Program-made: the position numbers and the translations under genes
Part shown: positions 1-7,830 of the stretch, one piece after another
How the letters are laid out: each line of letters begins with the position of its first letter
Numbering within the stretch: the stretch's first letter is position 1
DNA from: RUG572 sp051884915
Lineage (GTDB): Bacteria > Verrucomicrobiota > Kiritimatiellia > RFP12 > UBA1067
Length of the DNA: 64,000 nucleotides
Direction of reading: 5' to 3'
Assembly: GCA_051884915.1 (NCBI GenBank)
Contig: JBJEWF010000029.1
Coordinates: 1-64,000, forward strand
Notes under the pieces: generated by a model
What the model saw: only the letters and a program-made list of their open reading frames with translations
Databases searched by the model: none
Told to the model about the DNA's origin: nothing

Positions 1-260
1 GGGGCCGCCGAAACCGCGGGGCCGGGCCGGGCCGCGGCGGCATCCGCCGCCGGCCGGGCGGGCGCCGGATCTTCGCCGGGCGCGGGAGGCGCCGGCGTCT
101 CCCCGGCAAGCGCCGGGCGTTCCTTCGCGTCCGGCGCCGGCGCCTGCCGCGGCCCTTCATCACAGGCGAAGAAGACGGCAATCACGGCGACATGGACCAG
201 AACGCTGATCGCGCACGAAATCCAGAATTCCGAATTCTTGTCGAAAAAGACGGTTTTCAT
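1..260 (-). CDS. TonB/TolA-like protein, N-terminal part (cut by window edge)
   Basis: Only the first ~86 codons are present; the gene runs off the left edge. A short cytoplasmic head is followed by one hydrophobic helix (about residues 12-31) and then a Pro/Ala-rich stretch of the kind that spans the periplasm. The helix carries the S-x-x-x-H pair (SVLVH) that TonB and TolA use to couple to ExbBD/TolQR, so an energy-transducer anchor is the best reading. The C-terminal domain that would separate TonB from TolA or a LysM-type protein is outside the window. It follows the MFS gene after 41 nt in the same direction. There is only a weak AAGG before the ATG. Confidence 0.55.
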   Translation of the reverse strand, partial: MKTVFFDKNSEFWISCAISVLVHVAVIAVFFACDEGPRQAPAPDAKERPALAGETPAPPAPGEDPAPARPAADAAAARPGPAVSAA

Positions 261-301
261 TGGACGGGCCTTGGGTTTGAAGGTGCTGCCGGACGGACGC
301 G

Positions 302-1579
302 TCACCCCTCGTAGTCGTTTTTGAGAAAGCGCAGACGGGCGACCAGGATCACCAGCGCGCCCATGAGGTAGAACGCGGCCAGCGACGTCAGGCCCATCTG
401 CAGGGAGAAACTCTGCTTCATCCAGCCCAGGACCGTCGAAGACGTCGAACCGAACACGAACGCGCAGCAGAGCATGATGCCGGCGGCGGACGCATGGTAG
501 CGCGGCTTGATGACGTCGAAGAGCGAGGCGAACAGATTGGAGTCGTAGACGCCGCGGAACACGCCGAAGAGCGCCATGCCCGCGCAGCAGACGGCCAGCG
601 ACGGCGCCTGCGCCATCAGGACGATGAACGGAATGCCGAGCGCAAGCCCCGCGATGTTCATTTCCATGCGGATGCCCGGACGCCGCGCCACAAGACGGTC
701 GGACACGCGGCTGCCGACCATCACGCCGACAATGGCGCCCAGATAGTGCCAGATCACGGCGAACAGATAGGGCGCGCCCTTCAGCCAGGGCAGATTCCGC
801 TGCAGCGCCGCGAAGTCCGCGTCAAACGTCCCCGCCGTTTTCAGGAAGTCCGGCATCCAGGTCTTGAATCCCACGTCCACGTAGATCATCATGCCGAAGC
901 CGAGCGCAAGCAGAATCGCGCTGGGCTTCGCCACCATGGCGAGAACGGCTTCCCCGACCGTCGCCTTCTGCGGCGTTCCCTCCGCCGGCGCCTCGGGCGG
1001 CGTGTCCCTGAGGAAGAACATCAGGACGACGGCCCAGAGCACGCCGATGCCGCCGAAGAGCTTGTACGGCGTGCGCCACCCGTGGGCGCCCAGTTCGCTC
1101 ATCCAGCCGCTCGCCCAGGTGCAGCCGATGATGCCGAAATAAAGCCCGACCTGCAGCAGGGACAGCGCCGTCGCCCGCGTCTCCTTGTGGAGCTGGCCCA
1201 GCAGCGACGTCGCCGACGGATAGTAGAAGGTCTGCCCCAGGCCGTTCAGCACGCCGTAGGTGACGATGAAGAGCCCGAGCGTGGAGACGAAGCCCGAACA
1301 GAAGATGCCGCCGCAAAAGACCAGGACGCCGATCGTCACCATCCACTTCCGCTTGAACAGGTCGGCCGCGATGCCGGCAAACGGCACGCAAAGGCCGTAC
1401 ATCAGCATGAAGACGGTGCCCACGCTGCCGATCTGCGTGGACGAGACGCCAAAGCCCTCGCGGATGGACGGAAGCGTCGCCGAGAAAATCTGGCGCGTTC
1501 CCTGCTGGAGGAAGAAGGCAACCCACAGCAGCAGCAGGGCCAGCCATTTGTAGGATGAACGTGGCGTAGCGTTTTTCAT
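302..1579 (-). CDS. MFS transporter
   Basis: A 425-residue, highly hydrophobic protein with about 12 predicted membrane helices, the usual size of a major facilitator. It begins MKNATPRSSYKW and enters the first helix at once. A cytoplasmic loop with charged R/K residues follows helix 2 (DLFKRKW, the MFS loop 2-3 pattern). The middle loop is Pro/Glu-rich (PPEAPAEGTPQ). The substrate cannot be read from sequence; phosphorylated sugars, organic acids and sugars are all possible. I chose the ATG at 1579 because helix 1 follows directly and a TATAAT box ends 7 nt upstream; the open frame continues further but encodes implausible N-terminal sequence read from the repeat region. Confidence 0.85.
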   Translation of the reverse strand: MKNATPRSSYKWLALLLLWVAFFLQQGTRQIFSATLPSIREGFGVSSTQIGSVGTVFMLMYGLCVPFAGIAADLFKRKWMVTIGVLVFCGGIFCSGFVSTLGLFIVTYGVLNGLGQTFYYPSATSLLGQLHKETRATALSLLQVGLYFGIIGCTWASGWMSELGAHGWRTPYKLFGGIGVLWAVVLMFFLRDTPPEAPAEGTPQKATVGEAVLAMVAKPSAILLALGFGMMIYVDVGFKTWMPDFLKTAGTFDADFAALQRNLPWLKGAPYLFAVIWHYLGAIVGVMVGSRVSDRLVARRPGIRMEMNIAGLALGIPFIVLMAQAPSLAVCCAGMALFGVFRGVYDSNLFASLFDVIKPRYHASAAGIMLCCAFVFGSTSSTVLGWMKQSFSLQMGLTSLAAFYLMGALVILVARLRFLKNDYEG

Positions 1580-1586
1580 ATCCCCG

Positions 1587-1592
1587 ATTATA
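1587..1592 (-). promoter_or_regulatory. -10 box TATAAT, 7 nt before the MFS start
   Basis: A perfect TATAAT ends 7 nt upstream of the ATG of the MFS gene, with no Shine-Dalgarno between. Transcription would begin at or beside the start codon, so the mRNA is probably leaderless. No clear -35 is visible. Confidence 0.5.
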
Positions 1593-1669
1593 CCAAAAAA
1601 AGGCAATCCGGAATAGCCTTTGGCGGGGAAAGTTGCAATATCCCGTGGCGCAGTTTCAAAGACGGGAAA

Positions 1670-1900
1670 AAGGGACGCCGCAAAGGACGCAAAGAGGCGT
1701 GGACACGCTTCCCGTTTCATCGGAGTGTTTTTTAGCCGCAAAGGACGCAAAGAGGTGTGGACACGCTTCCCGTTTCATCGGGGTGTTTTTTAGCCGCAAA
1801 GGACGCAAAGAGGTGTGGACGCGGCGCATCCACATGCCAGCCGTTTTTTTAGCCGCAAAGAACGCAAAGGACGCAAAGGGGTGTGGACGCGAGCTAACGC
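1670..1900 (+). repeat. 58-bp tandem repeat with GCAAAGGAC heptad-like core
   Basis: Four units begin near 1677, 1735, 1793 and 1852, the first three with a 58-nt period. Each carries GCCGCAAAGGACGCAAAGAG followed, in the first two, by a conserved GTGTGGACACGCTTCCCG-type spacer and a T-run. Within units the GCAAAGGAC motif is itself repeated. The unit structure is non-coding. Confidence 0.85.
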
Positions 1901-1929
1901 TAATGTCATCCCGGAAGTGAAATTGCGTC

Positions 1930-1997
1930 CTTCACATTCTTTGTATCTTCCGCATCCTTTGCATCCTCCACATTCTTTGCGTTCTTTGCGGCTAAAA
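1930..1997 (-). repeat. Inverted copy of the GCAAAGGAC repeat
   Basis: The same core occurs here in opposite orientation: on the minus strand it begins TTTTAGCCGCAAAGAACGC and continues with degenerate GCAAAGGAT units. With the array at 1670-1900 it forms a large imperfect inverted pair around a ~40-nt centre. It sits just downstream of the unknown gene ending at 2041. Confidence 0.75.
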
Positions 1998-2040
1998 CAT
2001 ATTTCTTCCTCCAAGCCAAAGCGCAATCCCTGCCAGCAAG

Positions 2041-2493
2041 TCAGCCGTTTTTTATCAATTCTTTCAAGGCACGTTCAAGCACAGTCTCGAACTCCTGCAA
2101 TTGCTCTGCGGACAATCCATCTGCGCCTTCAAACCCGATCTCAGTTTGTCCGTAGAAATCATACTCGGTCAAAATCCAATCCGTCAACGATTCCTTGTCG
2201 GGCATTGCGTCATATACACCATTGCCCACCTCAAGTTCATAACAACAGGCACAAGCAGTCTGCTCCTTCTCATCCCAAACGCCACACTTGTCGAATAGAA
2301 CACTAAACATTTTCTCATCGCCAGTTGCAGCAACAAGAACTATTGCCGCATTTCGCGCGAGAGGAAAGTCGGGCAACTCACGCCATAGAAAGCCGTACTC
2401 ATTGGCAATGCGCTTTATGATTCCGCCAATTGAACCGCCACTCCTCGACATAAGGGCAATCGGACAAGTCTCGTCTGTGCCAGAACTTTTCAT
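2041..2493 (-). CDS. Unknown protein, last gene of four-gene island
   Basis: 150 residues, no family recognised. The sequence is acidic, with a Cys cluster (TACACCYELE) in the middle and an amphipathic C-terminal helix (LSAEQLQEFETVLERALKELIKNG region). It looks cytoplasmic, with no signal or membrane segment. The ATG at 2493 overlaps the stop of the RapZ-C gene as ATGA, which decides the start and implies translational coupling. Base composition is clearly less GC-rich than the genes on either side, as in its three upstream partners. Confidence 0.65.
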   Translation of the reverse strand: MKSSGTDETCPIALMSRSGGSIGGIIKRIANEYGFLWRELPDFPLARNAAIVLVAATGDEKMFSVLFDKCGVWDEKEQTACACCYELEVGNGVYDAMPDKESLTDWILTEYDFYGQTEIGFEGADGLSAEQLQEFETVLERALKELIKNG

Positions 2494-2909
2494 ACCGATT
2501 CCTTTACAATGGTCTTCCAAAATTGACTTGCCGTATGCGAGACAGAGACTTCAATGTCGGGTATATTGATGAGGTCGGCAGCCATGCGCTCGGCGAAGTA
2601 CACGGAGCGGTGCTGGCCTCCGGTGCAGCCGAAGGAGACTTGAAGATGGTCACGGCCATCCTGTTTGTACTGCTCGATAGACTGGCGGACAAGTGTCTCG
2701 GCCGCTTCAAGGAACGGTTCGACCGTCTCCGGGAAGCGGGCAAAAAAGTCCACAACCGGCTTGTCGCGCCCCGTGTAGCCGCGCAAAGTCTCGTCCCAGA
2801 ACGGATTGGGCATTGCCCGGCAATCGAACACAAAGCCCCCTCCGTTCCCGTTTGGATCTTCCGGGATTCCTCTTTTGAACGAGAATGATATGACGGTGAC
2901 TTTCAGCAT
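2490..2909 (-). CDS. Stand-alone RapZ C-terminal domain protein
   Basis: 139 residues matching the C-terminal domain of RapZ/YvcJ: FSFKRGIPEDPNGNGGGFVFDCR, then a PNPFW...LRGYTGRDKPVVDFF stretch and the signature FGCTGGQHRSVYFAERMA. In full-length RapZ this domain binds GlcN6P and the sRNAs GlmY/GlmZ; the N-terminal P-loop kinase-like domain is missing here. In enterobacteria RapZ is an RNase E adaptor controlling amino-sugar synthesis; whether the isolated domain does that is not known. The ATG at 2909 is preferred to a TTG nine bases upstream. It is coupled to the next gene by ATGA and follows the upstream gene by 27 nt. Confidence 0.85.
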   Translation of the reverse strand: MLKVTVISFSFKRGIPEDPNGNGGGFVFDCRAMPNPFWDETLRGYTGRDKPVVDFFARFPETVEPFLEAAETLVRQSIEQYKQDGRDHLQVSFGCTGGQHRSVYFAERMAADLINIPDIEVSVSHTASQFWKTIVKESV

Positions 2910-2936
2910 GTCGTACAAATTGTTAGAACTGTCATT

Positions 2937-3344
2937 TCATATCACAACCCAATCCTTGTCGCCATGTTCCCAAGCGCGAGAATATCTGAATCGGAACTTG
3001 GCACCATATCTCCTCTTCATTTCTCTTGCAATCTCAAGCCCCTCATTGTCCACGGCCTTGCCGTCTTTCATAATCTCGTCGTAGGATTTTTCGTCTGGCG
3101 ACGCTATCAGTCGATCTTCAATGCCAAGCCAATGCCCAAGCCATTCCTTGATACGCCCTGCAAGCCCGTCTTGTATGACATCATCTTCAAACCGCACTGT
3201 GTCGTCCACACCAATCTCTCCACAGATAGCACCAACATAACTATCGAGGCAATCTTCGTCAACCGCTTTTCGGTGCCACGCAAACGCCCTCGGGTAATCG
3301 GGGAAAATCGTAATCCACGGTCTCGAATCTTTGTCGCTGCTCAT
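2937..3344 (-). CDS. Unknown protein (low-GC island)
   Basis: 135 residues, soluble, no family recognised. It is rich in Trp and acidic residues in the N-terminal half and basic/aromatic near the C-terminus (RRYGAKFRFRYSRAW). The start at 3344 overlaps the upstream stop as TAATG, so the two genes are translationally coupled. The reading frame stays open further upstream but that part is antisense-like and out of character. Confidence 0.6.
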   Translation of the reverse strand: MSSDKDSRPWITIFPDYPRAFAWHRKAVDEDCLDSYVGAICGEIGVDDTVRFEDDVIQDGLAGRIKEWLGHWLGIEDRLIASPDEKSYDEIMKDGKAVDNEGLEIAREMKRRYGAKFRFRYSRAWEHGDKDWVVI

Positions 3345-3808
3345 TATGATGCACCTCCATTTATGCCGAGAAGTCGTGCCAGCCTTTCTCTCTTGTCTTC
3401 TCGCCATTGCATCCAGATGTGTCCCTCTGGCTTGCAGAGGACGCCTCGCTTCTGGAATCGCTCGCCAAGCGAATGATGGGTAAGCAACGTCTCCAACAAG
3501 TCCTCGAATCCCTCGCCGACACAAGCAGTCAAAATATCGTCTATGTCCTTCTCTGAAATAGGAACCTTCATTCCAACGAGAAGGAACAAGACGAAATCCG
3601 TCACCAAAGATTCAACCGGCCCCCAATTGTTGAGTCTGGCCTTTTTGCCGAGTCGTTGTGGTGCATCGCAAATGGCCACAGCGGGGAGACACCTGTCGCC
3701 AAGATGCGAATGCGCGGACAGAACACCGGCAACATCAAGATCGCCGTAGGCGTCAAGCAACAACTTGTCGAAATGGCGAAGCATGGTTGCGTCTTTAGGT
3801 TCTGTCAT
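3344..3808 (-). CDS. Unknown protein, first gene of the low-GC island
   Basis: 154 residues starting MTEPKDATMLRHFDKLLLDAYG. One hydrophobic segment in the middle (LVTDFVLFLLVGMKVPI) is probably core rather than a membrane span. The C-terminal part is charged (QWREDKRERLARLLGI). No family recognised. It heads a four-gene run (with 2937-3344, RapZ-C and 2041-2493) with overlapping or closely spaced starts, so the four probably act together. No convincing Shine-Dalgarno is visible. Confidence 0.6.
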   Translation of the reverse strand: MTEPKDATMLRHFDKLLLDAYGDLDVAGVLSAHSHLGDRCLPAVAICDAPQRLGKKARLNNWGPVESLVTDFVLFLLVGMKVPISEKDIDDILTACVGEGFEDLLETLLTHHSLGERFQKRGVLCKPEGHIWMQWREDKRERLARLLGINGGAS

Positions 3809-3814
3809 TATGAT

Positions 3815-4084
3815 ACCACAATTGCCGCGAAACTGCTCAGACAGCTTGAATCTTTTCCGGGGAGGATTTCTCCCCATTTCCGCAAGCCCGTCGCCCGCTT
3901 CATAGGGGACATGATCTACGGAATCATGGCGTGGATCGGGAACTCGGAGAAGCACGACGTCATCGCGGACGGCGCAAGCGACGTCCTGAAAAGAGGCCGC
4001 AGATGGCGCGGATTCGACCCGGAGGAGGCCGAGAGGCGAGAAGAGGCGTCGCTCTTCGCCTTCTTCGGAATGAACACAGGATGA
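3815..4084 (+). pseudogene. Possible transposase N-terminal remnant
   Basis: An open plus-strand stretch next to the low-GC island encodes FPGRISPHFRKPVARF followed by IGDMIYGIMA. This resembles the N-terminal segment of IS4-type transposases (a basic stretch, then 'kFv.dmiyGi'). What follows does not continue the family and ends at 4084. No full transposase or clear inverted ends are seen. It could equally be a short unknown gene; I cannot decide from sequence alone. Confidence 0.3.
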
Positions 4085-4150
4085 CGAACCCCTCGCAACG
4101 GTCAGTTTCTGCGCCTCGACACGGAACGCCTCGGCGCTCCTATTGTCGGA

Positions 4151-4174
4151 TTTTCACTTGCCGCAAAGTGAAAA
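4151..4174. terminator. Perfect 9-bp hairpin downstream of the antiporter gene
   Basis: TTTTCACTT / AAGTGAAAA form a perfect 9-bp stem with a 6-nt loop, 9 nt beyond the antiporter stop. There is no T-run, so it is either a weak terminator or a leftover insertion-sequence end. Confidence 0.4.
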
Positions 4175-4182
4175 TGTCGACT

Positions 4183-5787
4183 TCACCCTTTATTTACAAG
4201 GGTGCCGTTGCTCTTTACGTCAAAAATAGGGAATCTCCAACGTCCGGAGAACTGCCGGGCGCGCGGGTCGCCCGGCAGCCCCCGCGCGGCAGCGCGCCGC
4301 TTCCCCTTCGCCGTGAGCAGAAACAGGAGCAGGAGGAACGCGACGGACGTCACGCCCAGGCTCCAGGCGAGCGACGTCGCGTAGCCGCGCGGCGCGAGAA
4401 GGCCCGCGAGCAGGAATCCCGCGACGGAAAAGGCCCCGGCCACGGCGGCGTAGGGAATCTGGGTCATCACGTGGTTGAGATGCTTGCACTGGGCGCCGGT
4501 CGACGAGAGAATCGTCGTGTCGGCGATCGGCGAGCAGTGGTCGCCCATCACCGAACCGGCCAGCGTCGCGGCCAGCGTCACGATTGCGGCCTCGGACGTG
4601 CGCGTGCACACCGCCATCCCGATTGGCACGAGAATGCCGATGGCCGCCCAGCTGGCGCCCGTCGTGAACGCGAAGACGGCGGCGATCGCGAACATCAGAA
4701 CCGGCAGCCACGCGACGCTGGCGTGGACGGATTCAAGCAGGCCGGTGAGATACGCGCCCGTGCCCAGCATGTCGCACGCGGCCGCAATGCCCCAGGCGAG
4801 CGACAGCAGGACGAGCGCCGGCACCATCGTCTTGATGCCGTAGAGCAGGGCGGCGGCGAACTCGTGGAAGCCGATGACCCGGCGCGGCACGACGAGGATG
4901 AAGGTCAGGACGGTCGTCATCAGACTGGCCAGCGCCAGCGCCAGGCCCGAATCGTCGTAGTCCAGGAGAAGCAGCGTGGAGAGGACAATCAGAATCAGAA
5001 TCGGCGCCACGAGGTCGATCACGCGCCCCCGGCCGGACACGGGCACGTTTTCCAGGCCCTCCCGCATGACGATTTCCGCACCGATGTCGCGGTGGCGGTG
5101 GCTGACGCGCTCCATGCGCGCCATCGGGCCGAAGTCGCTGTTCCGCTTCATGGCGATCCAGAAGACCATGACCAGCGAGAAGATCGCGTAGAAATTGAAC
5201 GGCGCCGCCCGCAGGAACATCTCCATGCCCGACATGCCGAGCGTCCTGGGCAGTTCCGCCGGAATCTGGCTGATGACGAAGACGGCCCAGCTGGAGACGG
5301 GCGCGACGATGCAGACGGGCGCCGCCGTCGTGTCGATCAGATAGGCGAGCTTGGCGCGGGACATCTTGAACTTGTCGGCGACCGGGCGCATCACCGTCCC
5401 GACCGACAGGCAGTTGAAATAGTCGTCGATGAAGATGATCAGCCCCATCAGGATGGTCATGAAGCCGGCGGTCCGCTCGTCTTTGAGCCGCCGGAACGCC
5501 CAATCGCCGTAGGCGCGGGCCCCGCCCGCGCGCGTGATCACCGAGACCAGGGCCCCCAGCAGCGCGAGAAACAGCACCAGGCTGACGTTCTCGGCGAACT
5601 TTCCCGACACGAGATCGATGAACGTCTTGAACGCCAGCGTCGGATTGCCGCCGGCGAGGACCGTCTGGACGACGCATCCGGAGAAAATCGCGACGAAAAG
5701 GGAAAGGACGATTTCCCGCGTGAGAAGCGAGAGAGCGATCGCCAGCACGGGCGGCAGCAGCGACCAGGCGCCGACAGAGTTTTCCAT
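4183..5787 (-). CDS. NhaC-family Na+/H+ antiporter
   Basis: 534 residues with about 12-13 membrane helices, matching the NhaC/Na_H_antiporter (PF03553) family. Conserved stretches include FIDDYFNCLSVGTVMRPV, TTAAPVCIVAPVSSWAVF, TGASWAAIGILVP and GDHCSPIADTTILSSTGA. Members exchange cytoplasmic Na+ for H+ or move malate/lactate with Na+; substrate here is open. The last ~45 residues after the final helix are Arg/Gly-rich and unlike the family; they may be read-through into the disturbed region at 4.1-4.2 kb. A TATAAT box ends 8 nt before the ATG. It follows the efflux ATPase gene by 53 nt. Confidence 0.88.
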   Translation of the reverse strand: MENSVGAWSLLPPVLAIALSLLTREIVLSLFVAIFSGCVVQTVLAGGNPTLAFKTFIDLVSGKFAENVSLVLFLALLGALVSVITRAGGARAYGDWAFRRLKDERTAGFMTILMGLIIFIDDYFNCLSVGTVMRPVADKFKMSRAKLAYLIDTTAAPVCIVAPVSSWAVFVISQIPAELPRTLGMSGMEMFLRAAPFNFYAIFSLVMVFWIAMKRNSDFGPMARMERVSHRHRDIGAEIVMREGLENVPVSGRGRVIDLVAPILILIVLSTLLLLDYDDSGLALALASLMTTVLTFILVVPRRVIGFHEFAAALLYGIKTMVPALVLLSLAWGIAAACDMLGTGAYLTGLLESVHASVAWLPVLMFAIAAVFAFTTGASWAAIGILVPIGMAVCTRTSEAAIVTLAATLAGSVMGDHCSPIADTTILSSTGAQCKHLNHVMTQIPYAAVAGAFSVAGFLLAGLLAPRGYATSLAWSLGVTSVAFLLLLFLLTAKGKRRAAARGLPGDPRARQFSGRWRFPIFDVKSNGTLVNKG

Positions 5788-5795
5788 GGCGCGCC

Positions 5796-5801
5796 ATTAT
5801 A
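5796..5801 (-). promoter_or_regulatory. -10 box TATAAT, 8 nt before the antiporter start
   Basis: TATAAT, then the palindrome GGCGCGCC, then ATG. No Shine-Dalgarno fits in the gap, so a leaderless transcript is likely. The -35 is weak (TGTCAT at 17 nt). Confidence 0.5.
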
Positions 5802-5840
5802 CCACGCGCCCACGGGGGATGACACAACAATCTGCGCGGA

Positions 5841-6560
5841 TCACCGCGCGCCGGGCGATCCGTCCGGAACGCGCGCGTTCCCGTCGTCTTTGATCAGGTG
5901 CCCGTCGCGCATGACGAGGTGGCGCCTGGCGTATGCCGCGATGTCGTCCTCGTGCGTCACCATCACGATGGTGATGCCCTCGTTGGAGAGCTCCGTGAAG
6001 AGATTCATGATCTCAATGGAGCTTTTCGTGTCGAGGTTGCCCGTCGGCTCGTCGGCGAAGAGGACCGGCGGCTGGTTCATCAGCGCGCGGGCGATCGCCA
6101 CGCGCTGCTGCTGGCCGCCGGAAAGCTGGGCCGGCGTGTGGGTGCCGCGCCCGCCCAGCCCCACGCGCGTCAGCAGCGCCAGCGCGCGGGCCCGGCGTTC
6201 GGCGCGGCCAAGCCGCCCCAGATAGAAGTCCGGCAGCTCGACGTTCTCGATGGCGCTCGTCCGCGCGAGCAGATTGAAGTTCTGGAACACGAATCCGAGC
6301 TTCCGGTTGCGGATGCGGGCAAGTTCCGTCCGGGACCGGCGCGCGACCTCGATGCCGTCCAGCAGATAGCTGCCGCCGGTCGGCGTGTCCAGACAGCCCA
6401 GAATGTTCAGCAGCGTCGACTTGCCCGAGCCGGAGGCGCCCATGATGGCGACGAACTCCCCCTTCTCGATGGTCAGGGAGACGCCGTCCAGCGCGGCGAC
6501 GGGTTCCTCGCCCAGCGCGTAGATTTTGCGCAGATCGCGGATTTCGATCAGATGTTCCAT
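5841..6560 (-). CDS. MacB/LolD-type ABC transporter ATPase
   Basis: 239 residues with all ABC ATPase motifs: Walker A GASGSGKS, Q-loop FVFQNFNLL, signature LSGGQQQRVAIARAL, Walker B VLFADEP, D-loop GNLD and the switch His in VMVTHEDD. Sequence style is that of the MacB/LolD/FtsE subfamily that drives FtsX-type permeases. The gene follows the periplasmic adaptor after 25 nt, as in macAB operons, but no permease domain is fused to it and none follows; the next gene is the antiporter. The ATG at 6560 gives the normal N-terminus (MEHLIEIRDLRKIY). Confidence 0.92.
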   Translation of the reverse strand: MEHLIEIRDLRKIYALGEEPVAALDGVSLTIEKGEFVAIMGASGSGKSTLLNILGCLDTPTGGSYLLDGIEVARRSRTELARIRNRKLGFVFQNFNLLARTSAIENVELPDFYLGRLGRAERRARALALLTRVGLGGRGTHTPAQLSGGQQQRVAIARALMNQPPVLFADEPTGNLDTKSSIEIMNLFTELSNEGITIVMVTHEDDIAAYARRHLVMRDGHLIKDDGNARVPDGSPGAR

Positions 6561-6585
6561 CGCGTCTTCCACGTTCCCGGCGGCG

Positions 6586-7830
6586 TCAGCGTCCCGGCGG
6601 CGGCGCGTTCTTCTTGCCGTGCCCCGGCATCTTCGGCATGAACGGATTGGAGGTTCCCCCGCCGCCCGCCTTCGGACCGGCCCCGGCGGCCTGGACGCCC
6701 AGCACGACCTCCTTCTGCACAAGGTCCTGCGGCGACTTGATTTCCGTGAAAGTGCCGTCGGTCAGCCCGATCCGCACGACCACCTTGCGCGGCGTCTGCC
6801 CGGGGCCGTCGAGGACGTAGAGCGTCTTTTCGCCGTCGTCCAGCGCCGGCGCGTCGGTTTCGCCGGACGGCCGGTAGCGGAAGGCCGCCGCCGTCACGGC
6901 CGCCACGCCCCGCGCCTCGGCGACGTGGATGGAGATGTTCGCCGTCATGCCCGGGAAAAGCCGGTCGCCGGGATTGTCCGCCTCGATGATGACGGGATAG
7001 GTGACGACCGAACTGGTCGTGGTCGACGCCATGCGGACCTGGGTGACGACGCCGTTGAACTTCACCCCGGGATAGGCGTCGACCGTAAAGGTGACGGACT
7101 GCCCGTCGCGGACGCTGCCGATGTCGGCCTCCGGCACGGTCGCCTCGACCTGGATGCGCTTGAGGTCCGTCGCGATGTTGAAGATCGACACGGCATTCAT
7201 CGACGAGACGACGGTCTGCCCCTCGTCGACCGAACGGCTGATGACCACGCCGTTCACGGGCGAGATGATCGTGCAGTAGTCCAGATTCGCCCGGGCCTGG
7301 CTGACGGACGCCTGGCTCTTCTCGACGCTGGCCTTGGCCATTTCCAGGGACGCCCGGGCCGTATCGCGCGCCTCCAGCGCGGAATCGTAGTCGGCGACCG
7401 ACGCCATTTCGCTCTTGGACAGCTTCTCCTTGCGCGCCAGCGTCTTCTCCGCGAGAACGAACTGCGCCTCGCACTTCTTCACGTTCGCCTCGTTGGAGTG
7501 CAATTCGGCCAGCGCGCTCTTGTAGGTGGCCTCGTAGACCTGCGGATCGATCAGGGCGACGACCTGCCCGTTGGTCACGACCGAGTTGTAGTCCACGAAC
7601 AGCTTGAGGATCCGGCCATTGACCTGGGCGCCCACTTCGACTTCCTTGATCGGCTGGACCGTCCCCGTCGCCTCGACCATCCGGAAGACGTCCGTCCGCT
7701 GGACGGCGGCCGTGCGGTAGTGGACGACTTCCGCCTCGACCTTCTTCGCCGAAAAATGGCGCCACGCCGCAAAACCGGCCGCCGCCAGGATGGCCGCCGC
7801 GGCCACGCGTCTAATCCATTTGAGCATCAT
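6586..7830 (-). CDS. MacA-like periplasmic adaptor (RND/ABC efflux)
   Basis: 414 residues of the HlyD/MacA membrane-fusion family. One N-terminal anchor (about residues 7-22), a first lipoyl half (TGTVQPIKEVEVGAQVNG), a long alpha-helical hairpin rich in Ala/Glu/Lys (about 95-185), the second lipoyl half (IISPVNGVVISRSVDEGQTV) and beta-barrel segments (FPGMTANISIHV). It would bridge the inner-membrane pump and the TolC protein. The C-terminus is Gly/Pro/Lys-rich. Its start overlaps the TolC stop by 20 nt, so TolC, adaptor and ATPase are one operon. Confidence 0.92.
   Translation of the reverse strand: MMLKWIRRVAAAAILAAAGFAAWRHFSAKKVEAEVVHYRTAAVQRTDVFRMVEATGTVQPIKEVEVGAQVNGRILKLFVDYNSVVTNGQVVALIDPQVYEATYKSALAELHSNEANVKKCEAQFVLAEKTLARKEKLSKSEMASVADYDSALEARDTARASLEMAKASVEKSQASVSQARANLDYCTIISPVNGVVISRSVDEGQTVVSSMNAVSIFNIATDLKRIQVEATVPEADIGSVRDGQSVTFTVDAYPGVKFNGVVTQVRMASTTTSSVVTYPVIIEADNPGDRLFPGMTANISIHVAEARGVAAVTAAAFRYRPSGETDAPALDDGEKTLYVLDGPGQTPRKVVVRIGLTDGTFTEIKSPQDLVQKEVVLGVQAAGAGPKAGGGGTSNPFMPKMPGHGKKNAPPPGR

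Noticed and set aside
1670..1900. CRISPR array
   Set aside because: Only four units, with spacers that are themselves conserved or absent; no cas gene nearby. It is a tandem repeat.
3931..6225. 764-codon plus-strand frame
   Set aside because: Antisense to the NhaC antiporter and MacB-type ATPase, no domain, extreme Arg/Asp/Gln content.
5841..6722. Longer N-terminus for the ABC ATPase (to 6722)
   Set aside because: The extra residues are Arg/Ala-rich and overlap the adaptor gene in another frame; the family N-terminus begins at 6560.
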